DNA from: Eubacterium sp.
GTDB lineage: Bacteria; Bacillota; Clostridia; Lachnospirales; Lachnospiraceae
Direction of reading: 5' to 3'
Assembly (NCBI GenBank): GCA_024681495.1
Contig: JAILAS010000018.1
Coordinates: 1-5,613 of the forward strand
DNA length: 5,613 nucleotides
In this document: positions 1 to 4,456 of the stretch, piece by piece
Position numbering within the stretch: the stretch's first letter is position 1
How the letters are laid out: the number at the start of each line of letters is the position of its first letter
The notes under the pieces: model-generated
Told to the model about the DNA's origin: nothing
What the model saw: only the letters and a program-made list of their open reading frames with translations
Database searches by the model: none
Made by a program: the position numbers and the translations under genes

Positions 1-814
1 TATATTGAACCTTATGCCGGTGAAGCAGGATACGGAGCTGCAGCTCCTTCGGGCCCTTTCCAACACGCCTCTTCAGGTTAACATAACATTTCTGACGCTC
101 TCGACCCATCAGTCGAAGAACACCAGCCGCTCGCACCTCAACCAGTTCTACACGACGGTCCCCGAGCTGGTGGCAGGCGGAGGCACGCTGGACGGGCTCA
201 TCGTCACAGGGGCGCCGCTCGAGCGCATGGACTACGACACCGTGGATTTCTGGGACGAGCTCTCGAAAATCCTCGACTGGGCGCGTAAGAACGTTACATC
301 TACCCTGTTCGTGTGCTGGGGCTCTCTGGCAGCGCTCTATTATTACTACGATATTCCGAAATATCCGCTGGAGAAGAAGCTCTCCGGTATATATAAGCAC
401 TTCGTCAGGAACAGGAAGATACCCCTGGTACGCTCGTTCGATGACGTGTTCTACGCACCCCACTCCCGATTCTCTGAGGTGAGAGAGGAGGACATCGCCG
501 GGCACGATGAGCTGGAGATCCTGGCGCACTCGCCGGAGGCGGGTGTATATCTCGTCATGAGGAAGGACGGCAGCGAGGTCTACGTAATGGGACATCCCGA
601 ATACGACAGGCTTACGCTGGACGGTGAGTACCACAGGGACCTCGACAAGGGTATGAATCCGGATATCCCCAAGAACTACTACGAGAACGACGATCCGGAA
701 GTCAGGCCGTATCTCACGTGGAGGGCGAACGCCAGCCACCTCTATACGAACTGGCTGAACTACTACGTATATCAGGCCACGCCCTTCGATATCACCAAGG
801 TCCACAAGGACTGA
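1..814 (+). CDS. metA: Homoserine O-acetyltransferase, MetA/HTS family (5' truncated by window start)
   Basis: This enzyme acylates the hydroxyl of L-homoserine, the first committed step of methionine synthesis in the cytoplasm. The frame is already open at base 2 (Ile-Leu-Asn-Leu-Met-Pro), and the MetA family carries about 38 further residues before this point, so the true start lies outside the window; TTG at base 5 is internal. Counting that TTG as residue 1, the catalytic Cys is C104 (FVCWGS), and the His-Glu pair is H197 and E199 (GHPEY). These match C142, H235 and E237 of the E. coli enzyme at a constant offset of 38. The C-terminal NWLNYYVYQ.TP block is typical, and total length would be about 307 aa, as in the family. 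E73 (GAPLE) occupies the E. coli G111 position, where Glu is known to favour acetyl-CoA over succinyl-CoA, so the acetyl donor is inferred. It converges on the GGDEF gene. Confidence 0.95.
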   Translation, partial: ILNLMPVKQDTELQLLRALSNTPLQVNITFLTLSTHQSKNTSRSHLNQFYTTVPELVAGGGTLDGLIVTGAPLERMDYDTVDFWDELSKILDWARKNVTSTLFVCWGSLAALYYYYDIPKYPLEKKLSGIYKHFVRNRKIPLVRSFDDVFYAPHSRFSEVREEDIAGHDELEILAHSPEAGVYLVMRKDGSEVYVMGHPEYDRLTLDGEYHRDLDKGMNPDIPKNYYENDDPEVRPYLTWRANASHLYTNWLNYYVYQATPFDITKVHKD

Positions 815-830
815 CGAATTGCACACTTAT

Positions 831-882
831 AAAAAAATCGGCCGCCCCGGGGCTATTCCCCGGAGTGACCGTTTTCTTTTTT
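831..882. terminator. Bidirectional intrinsic terminator between metA and the GGDEF gene
   Basis: Bases 839-852 pair with 858-871 around the loop 853-857. The inner stem CCGGGG/CCCCGG is perfect. On the minus strand the 14-position stem has one mismatch and two G-U wobbles, and is followed by one base and then seven T (complement of A831-837). On the plus strand the same stem has two C-A mismatches and one G-U, and is followed directly by TTTTCTTTTTT at 872-882. Each of the two convergent genes therefore gets a stem plus U-run. The GGDEF stop codon (853-855, TAG on the minus strand) sits in the loop. The minus-direction terminator looks the stronger. Confidence 0.8.
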
Positions 883-2505
883 GCTGAATTTGTGGTTGTA
901 CATCTCGTGGTCCGCCCGACGGTTCGTATCGTTTATGTCGAAGTCGATCAGCGGGTCGTAGGCCTTTAGGCCGGCGGATATGCCCATGTGTATCGAGGGA
1001 TAGGCACGGTTGGCCTCGGCTATGTTGACGTTGGTTTTGGCCAGGCGGCGCTTGCAATCTTCCACGGAGGCGGAGTGCACAATGGCCGAGAATTCGTCGC
1101 CGCCCATCCTGTAGCAGTTGGCGACATCCGAAAAGTTCGCCTCGATGGCGTCGGAGACCGTCTTAATGTACAGGTCGCCCATGTCGTGGCCGAGAGTGTC
1201 GTTGCAGGCCTTAAGGTCGTTTATGTCGAAGACGATGATGACCTTGCCGTTCGGGTCGAATCCGGACGAAAGAGTGTACGAGGCGTAGGCCGTTCGGTTG
1301 AAAAGGCCGGTGAGATGGTCGTGGAAGGCCATGTCCTTGTATTGCTCCGCCATGACCGCCTTCGATATGGCTGCCCGGGCCTCCTTCAGTGACGAATAGC
1401 CCTGGTACAGTATGAACACGGTGAAGAATACAATGCCCAGTATCATCGGGGGCATGTAGTCGCTGTAGTAGTATGAGAGCATATCGATTATCAGGCCGCC
1501 CAGACACAGGAAGATGAAGAAGAGGCTGTTTCGGACGGTTTCCGACATGCCGAACCTGTACCTCTCGTAGACGGTCATTCCGATTACGACGACCACTATC
1601 GAGAACAGCGCGACGTGGGTTAACAGCAGGTTCTCCTTGAAGTCGGCTATGTTCGACATCTGCATGCCGATGGTGATCACCATGTCGGCCAGGGTAAAGC
1701 CGATGGGGATGTACCATATCAGGGAGTGGCGTGACTTGTACAGGCTCTTAATATAGAATACGAACGGAAGCCCGGCACTAAACAGCGTGGCGAAACACAG
1801 CTGCGAAACGAATACCGACTGTGGGAAGAATATGAGGAATCCGTTGCAGTCCGTCAGCTTCCACAGTCCTACCATGATTGAGAAGAGTCCGAGCGCCATG
1901 ATGCTCTTGTCCACAATCGGGTTGGTGAGGTTGTAAAGCCCGTAACTCACGAAGAACGCTCCGATTATGATGATCGATATGCAGATCAACATCAACGGGA
2001 TGCTGGATGTGAGCACGTCGAAGATGATGTCGTAGCGCGATCCGAAGTACACGAGGGGACCTCTGGACGAACTCGAGTCATAGAGGGGGTAGATGCTTAT
2101 GACCATCGTGCTGTTGGAGTCCGTGCTGCTGAAGGTGACGGAGTTCCAGATGTTTCCGATAACGGTGGGGAATAAGGATTCGCCGTCTATTCCCATGGTG
2201 TATTTAAGCGTGTTTCCGCAGGTTACGCGCGTGGACTGGTGGCTGGTGTGGAAGTAGAGGGTGGAGTACGAGCCGTGAATCTTCGGAAGAGTAAAGTAAT
2301 AGTCAATCCTGTAACCGACGGGAGAAGAGTCGTCCTCTACGGTCTTCGATGATTCGGGCAGAAGGGTGACAAATCCGCTGTCGGTGATGTCGCGTGAACT
2401 TTCTACTTTATTGGATGTGGCCGTTAGGACCACTATTGCAACGGCCGCAGCCAGCAATGAGAAGTACATCGCCAGCGCGGTGAGTTTGAACTTGGATTCG
2501 AGCAT
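853..2505 (-). CDS. Membrane-bound diguanylate cyclase (GGDEF) with extracellular sensor domain and 7TM region
   Basis: Predicted to make cyclic di-GMP from two GTP in response to an unknown extracellular signal. With the start at 2505 the protein has 550 aa: a membrane segment at about 9-30, a Ser/Thr-rich extracellular domain at about 31-165, about seven further membrane segments (roughly 166-192, 201-217, 230-254, 262-280, 292-313, 325-343, 352-369), a charged helical linker at about 370-394, and a C-terminal GGDEF domain at about 395-544. Visible motifs are DHLTGLFNR, the metal-binding D427 in FDINDLK, ND..GHDMGD, intact GGDEF at 468-472, and a late RADHEMYNHK block. The inhibitory RxxD site expected nine residues before GGDEF is absent (S and A in place of R and D). 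The extracellular plus 7TM plan resembles GGDEF proteins I recall from Clostridia. An in-frame ATG at 2568 would add 21 residues that do not look like a signal sequence; the ATG at 2505 has the better ribosome binding site. Ligand unknown. Confidence 0.9.
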   Translation of the reverse strand: MLESKFKLTALAMYFSLLAAAVAIVVLTATSNKVESSRDITDSGFVTLLPESSKTVEDDSSPVGYRIDYYFTLPKIHGSYSTLYFHTSHQSTRVTCGNTLKYTMGIDGESLFPTVIGNIWNSVTFSSTDSNSTMVISIYPLYDSSSSRGPLVYFGSRYDIIFDVLTSSIPLMLICISIIIIGAFFVSYGLYNLTNPIVDKSIMALGLFSIMVGLWKLTDCNGFLIFFPQSVFVSQLCFATLFSAGLPFVFYIKSLYKSRHSLIWYIPIGFTLADMVITIGMQMSNIADFKENLLLTHVALFSIVVVVIGMTVYERYRFGMSETVRNSLFFIFLCLGGLIIDMLSYYYSDYMPPMILGIVFFTVFILYQGYSSLKEARAAISKAVMAEQYKDMAFHDHLTGLFNRTAYASYTLSSGFDPNGKVIIVFDINDLKACNDTLGHDMGDLYIKTVSDAIEANFSDVANCYRMGGDEFSAIVHSASVEDCKRRLAKTNVNIAEANRAYPSIHMGISAGLKAYDPLIDFDINDTNRRADHEMYNHKFSKKENGHSGE

Positions 2506-2511
2506 TATTCT

Positions 2512-2517
2512 CTCTCC
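2512..2517 (-). promoter_or_regulatory. Ribosome binding site deciding the GGDEF start
   Basis: GGAGAG lies 6 nt upstream of the minus-strand ATG at 2505. The alternative upstream ATG at 2568 has only a weak GGGAT-like sequence before it. The downstream ATG also puts the first membrane helix next to a short basic N-terminus (LESKFK), as expected for a signal anchor. Confidence 0.65.
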
Positions 2518-2585
2518 GGTATTTGAACGTAAGAAAAAAGGATGGGCTAAATGATGGGGTGTCTTCATTGCTCATCCCGTTAGTA

Positions 2586-2594
2586 ACTATATCA
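2586..2594 (-). promoter_or_regulatory. Possible extended -10 for the GGDEF gene
   Basis: The minus strand reads TGATATAGT, an extended -10 with five of six bases matching TATAAT, about 80 bp before the GGDEF start at 2505. No good -35 lies 16-18 bp upstream. Similar minus-strand candidates are TGATATGAT (2628-2636) and TGCTATAAC (2666-2674). In such AT-rich DNA they may be chance; which one is used, if any, cannot be told from sequence. Confidence 0.25.
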
Positions 2595-2641
2595 TCAACC
2601 TGAAGATGCTTTAGTTGATTGCTTTATATCATATCATGGAT

Positions 2642-2673
2642 ATCGTTATTGCGCTATAGATAATCGTTATAGC
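2642..2673. repeat. Paired direct and inverted repeats in the divergent intergenic region
   Basis: ATCGTTAT occurs at 2642-2649 and again at 2663-2670, a 21-bp offset that places both copies on the same face of the helix (two turns). Interlaced with them, GCTATA (2653-2658) and TATAGC (2668-2673) form a 6-bp inverted repeat with a 9-bp spacer. A partial inverted copy (ATAAC) is at 2684-2688. This arrangement would suit a dimeric or cooperative regulator between the divergent GGDEF and SDR genes. The binding protein is unknown, and the AT-rich context raises the odds of chance repeats. Confidence 0.45.
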
Positions 2674-2716
2674 AAGTGCCATCATAACAGAGACCGCATG
2701 ATTTTGCTTTTGATTG

Positions 2717-2745
2717 TTGGTATGATTTTTTCACCGTGTTATAAT
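2717..2745 (+). promoter_or_regulatory. Sigma-A promoter of the SDR-gntR operon
   Basis: A perfect TATAAT at 2740-2745 is preceded by TG at 2737-2738 (extended -10). TTGGTA at 2717-2722 lies 17 bp upstream as a four-of-six -35. The start of transcription is expected near 2751-2753, giving a leader of about 45 nt that ends in AAGGAGG (2780-2786), 9 nt before the ATG at 2796. This is the strongest promoter in the window and shows the host is a bacterium with ordinary sigma-70 signals. Confidence 0.8.
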
Positions 2746-2751
2746 AGAACA

Positions 2752-2764
2752 GGTGCGAGGCACC
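2752..2764. promoter_or_regulatory. Palindrome at the transcription start, candidate GntR operator
   Basis: GGTGC at 2752-2756 and GCACC at 2760-2764 form a perfect 5-bp inverted repeat with a 3-bp centre, starting 7 bp after the -10. It fits the loose GntR operator form GT-N-AC, but not the tighter FadR-subfamily spacing GT-N3-AC. A repressor bound here would block initiation, and the FadR-type regulator encoded two genes' length downstream is the natural candidate. It could instead act as a small 5' mRNA hairpin. Confidence 0.45.
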
Positions 2765-2795
2765 GTATAATGCAGTTTTAAGGAGGAGACCAATT

Positions 2796-3584
2796 ATGGA
2801 TATTAACAAATTACCCTTCGAAATGCCCAGCTACGACCTTACCGGCAAGGTGGCGGTCGTTACCGGCGGAACCAAGGGAATAGGATATGGAATCGCAGTG
2901 ACCCTCGCGTACTTCGGGGCCAAGGTGGTGCTCACCAGCCGTCATCAGGACGACTGCGACAAGGTCGCAGCGGAGATCAATGAGGCGGGCGGAGAGGCCA
3001 TCGGCATCCAGACCGACGTGCAGAGCACGCAGCAGGTAAATGCCCTCATAGAGAAGACCGTTGAGGCATACGGCGGCATCGACATTCTGGTAAACAATGC
3101 CGGAATGGCCGTTACGAAGTTTGCGGTTGACATAACTGAGGATGACTATAATAACGTAATGGACTCGAACCTTCGAAGTGTGTACTTCGGATGTCAGGCC
3201 GCTGCTAAGCAGATGATCAGCCAGGGCAGGGGAGGCTCCATAATCAATATCGCTTCTATCGGAGGACTCAAGGGATCGAACGCCCTTTCCACCTATGGCG
3301 CATCCAAGGCCGCGGTTATAAACCTCACCAAGGACTTCGCCATCGAGTGGGGACGCTATAACATTCGCGTTAACGCGCTGTGTCCCGGATACGTAAAGAC
3401 TGCCATGAACATGGAAGCGCTCCAGGATCCCGCATACGTTAAGAGGACCCTGAAGTCCATTCCCCTGAAGCGTTTCGGCGAGATCAGCGAGGTCGCTTCC
3501 ATCGTGGCTTTCCTCGCGTCCGACGCATCTTCGATTATGACCGGAACGGCCGTGGTAGCCGACATGGGAGCTACCCTCGAATGA
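2796..3584 (+). CDS. Short-chain dehydrogenase/reductase, classical SDR, NADP(H)-type
   Basis: A cytoplasmic oxidoreductase of 262 aa, the usual length for classical SDRs, predicted to interconvert an alcohol and a ketone. In order: cofactor loop TGGTKGIG (23-30), adenine-ring motif TDV (73-75), NNAG (100-103), catalytic tetrad N125, S154, Y167 and K171 (YGASK), and the PGYV motif (197-200). R49 after the second strand (TSRH) suggests NADP(H) rather than NAD(H). The end reads VADMG where many relatives have VDGG. Overall it looks like gluconate 5-dehydrogenase or glucose dehydrogenase types, but the substrate cannot be assigned. The start is fixed by a perfect AAGGAGG 9 nt upstream. Its stop overlaps the gntR start in an ATGA junction, so the two are cotranscribed and probably translationally coupled. 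FadR-type regulators often control sugar-acid or organic-acid pathways, which hints at such a substrate. Confidence 0.92.
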   Translation: MDINKLPFEMPSYDLTGKVAVVTGGTKGIGYGIAVTLAYFGAKVVLTSRHQDDCDKVAAEINEAGGEAIGIQTDVQSTQQVNALIEKTVEAYGGIDILVNNAGMAVTKFAVDITEDDYNNVMDSNLRSVYFGCQAAAKQMISQGRGGSIINIASIGGLKGSNALSTYGASKAAVINLTKDFAIEWGRYNIRVNALCPGYVKTAMNMEALQDPAYVKRTLKSIPLKRFGEISEVASIVAFLASDASSIMTGTAVVADMGATLE

Positions 3585-4279
3585 TGGGCGACAATCTTTC
3601 ACAACGCATCGCCGGAGAGCTTAAGGACAGAATCGACGGATCGAAGAAGGGCTACAGGGCTTCCGACAAGCTACCCAACGAGAACGACCTTTCTCAGGAG
3701 CTTGGTGTATCGCGCACCACGCTCCGGGAGGCCATCAGGATACTGGTGAATGATGGTTACCTCGTCGTAAAGCGCGGCAGGGGTACCTTCGTCTCGTCGG
3801 AGATGGAGCGGTTCGCGTCCTCGCAGAAGGTGGCCGCTACCGTGGACAGCACCAAGGTGACCCTGAGGGATCTGTTCGAGGCCCGGCTTATCATAGAGCC
3901 CAAGGCTGCCGCATTGGCGGCGAAAAGGGCCAGTGACGAGGAGATTGCCGAAATCTTAAGGCTGGGGGAGATCGTTCAGAAGAACATCATGAAGAACCCC
4001 AGGGGATCCTCGCGCATAAAGTCCGAAAATGACTTTCATGGGGCCATATTGAAGGCCGCTCATAATGACTTTATCGAGTCGTTCATTCCGCTTCTCACGG
4101 AGACCATCGAGAAGGTGTTCGCCCTGGATGAGAATCTCGAGAGCATAGCGGAGGATGCGTATAAGGACCACATAGTCATTATGGACTGTCTGAAAAAGAG
4201 GGACGAGGCCGCGATTGAGAGCGCTGTGCTCATTCACCTTCACCACGCTGCCTGGAACGAGAATCTGGATATCCGGTGA
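3581..4279 (+). CDS. GntR-family transcriptional regulator, FadR subfamily (FCD domain)
   Basis: A DNA-binding regulator of 232 aa. The N-terminal winged helix-turn-helix spans about residues 5-73, with LPNENDLSQELGVSRTTLRE as recognition region and the wing GRGTFV (66-71). The all-helical FCD effector domain spans about 95-228 and opens with LFEARLIIEPKAAALAA. Likely FCD metal ligands are H153, H197 and H219; the fourth, usually Asp four residues before the first His, is E149 here, a conservative change. FCD regulators usually bind a small carboxylate through this metal. The start is ATG 3581, overlapping the SDR stop; the adjacent ATG at 3584 is equally possible, and GGGAG at 3566-3570 could serve either. 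Coupling to the SDR suggests it senses the SDR's substrate or product and controls its own operon. Effector unknown. Confidence 0.92.
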   Translation: MMGDNLSQRIAGELKDRIDGSKKGYRASDKLPNENDLSQELGVSRTTLREAIRILVNDGYLVVKRGRGTFVSSEMERFASSQKVAATVDSTKVTLRDLFEARLIIEPKAAALAAKRASDEEIAEILRLGEIVQKNIMKNPRGSSRIKSENDFHGAILKAAHNDFIESFIPLLTETIEKVFALDENLESIAEDAYKDHIVIMDCLKKRDEAAIESAVLIHLHHAAWNENLDIR

Positions 4280-4294
4280 GGGGATGGATTTCGA

Positions 4295-4314
4295 TACCGG
4301 TAATTATCCCGGTA
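4295..4314. repeat. Inverted repeat after gntR
   Basis: TACCGG (4295-4300) and CCGGTA (4309-4314) form a 6-bp inverted repeat with an 8-bp AT-rich spacer, 15 bp after the gntR stop codon and just before the terminator stem. It could be a small 3' hairpin protecting the transcript or a protein site; no function can be assigned. Confidence 0.4.
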
Positions 4315-4317
4315 GTA

Positions 4318-4366
4318 ACAGATCTTGAAAGGGCTTTTCAATCACCTTTCCAAGGTCTGTTTTTTT
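4318..4366 (+). terminator. Intrinsic terminator of the SDR-gntR operon
   Basis: Bases 4318-4332 pair with 4345-4360: about 15 bp with one U-G wobble and one bulged C, around a 12-nt loop, then a run of seven T (4360-4366). It begins 38 bp after the gntR stop and separates this operon from the transporter gene. Confidence 0.92.
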
Positions 4367-4390
4367 CTATTATTCTGGTAGTATAAGGCG

Positions 4391-4418
4391 TTGAATTTCG
4401 TTGATGAGTAACTATACT
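4391..4418 (+). promoter_or_regulatory. Likely promoter of the ABC transporter gene
   Basis: TTGAAT (4391-4396, four of six) and TATACT (4413-4418, five of six) are separated by 16 bp. They lie just after the operon terminator and about 40 bp before the transporter start codon, as expected for a new transcription unit. I see no riboswitch-like structure in the short leader. Confidence 0.55.
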
Positions 4419-4456
4419 GTGGTCAGAAGTGAGATGTCCTGTCGGATAGAGGTGTT

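Noticed and set aside
718..969. An open frame bridging the metA end and the terminator
   Set aside because: It crosses the terminator hairpin, has no ribosome binding site and overlaps two real genes in other frames.
988..1392. A 134-codon plus-strand frame and a 168-codon minus-strand frame within the GGDEF gene
   Set aside because: Both lie in alternative frames of a gene with an intact GGDEF domain, and their compositions are low in structure-like pattern.
2766..2771. The second TATAAT as an independent promoter
   Set aside because: No -35-like hexamer lies 16-18 bp upstream, there is no TG extension, and transcription would begin almost at the ribosome binding site.
2506..2795. A riboswitch in the 290-bp intergenic region
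   Set aside because: The leader from the mapped promoter to the SDR start is only about 45 nt and holds one small hairpin, too short for a known riboswitch class; I saw no c-di-GMP or SAM riboswitch core.
2811..3602. A 263-codon open frame on the minus strand opposite the SDR gene
   Set aside because: It lies antisense to a gene with a full set of SDR motifs, its translation resembles no family, and it has no convincing ribosome binding site. It is a codon-bias shadow.
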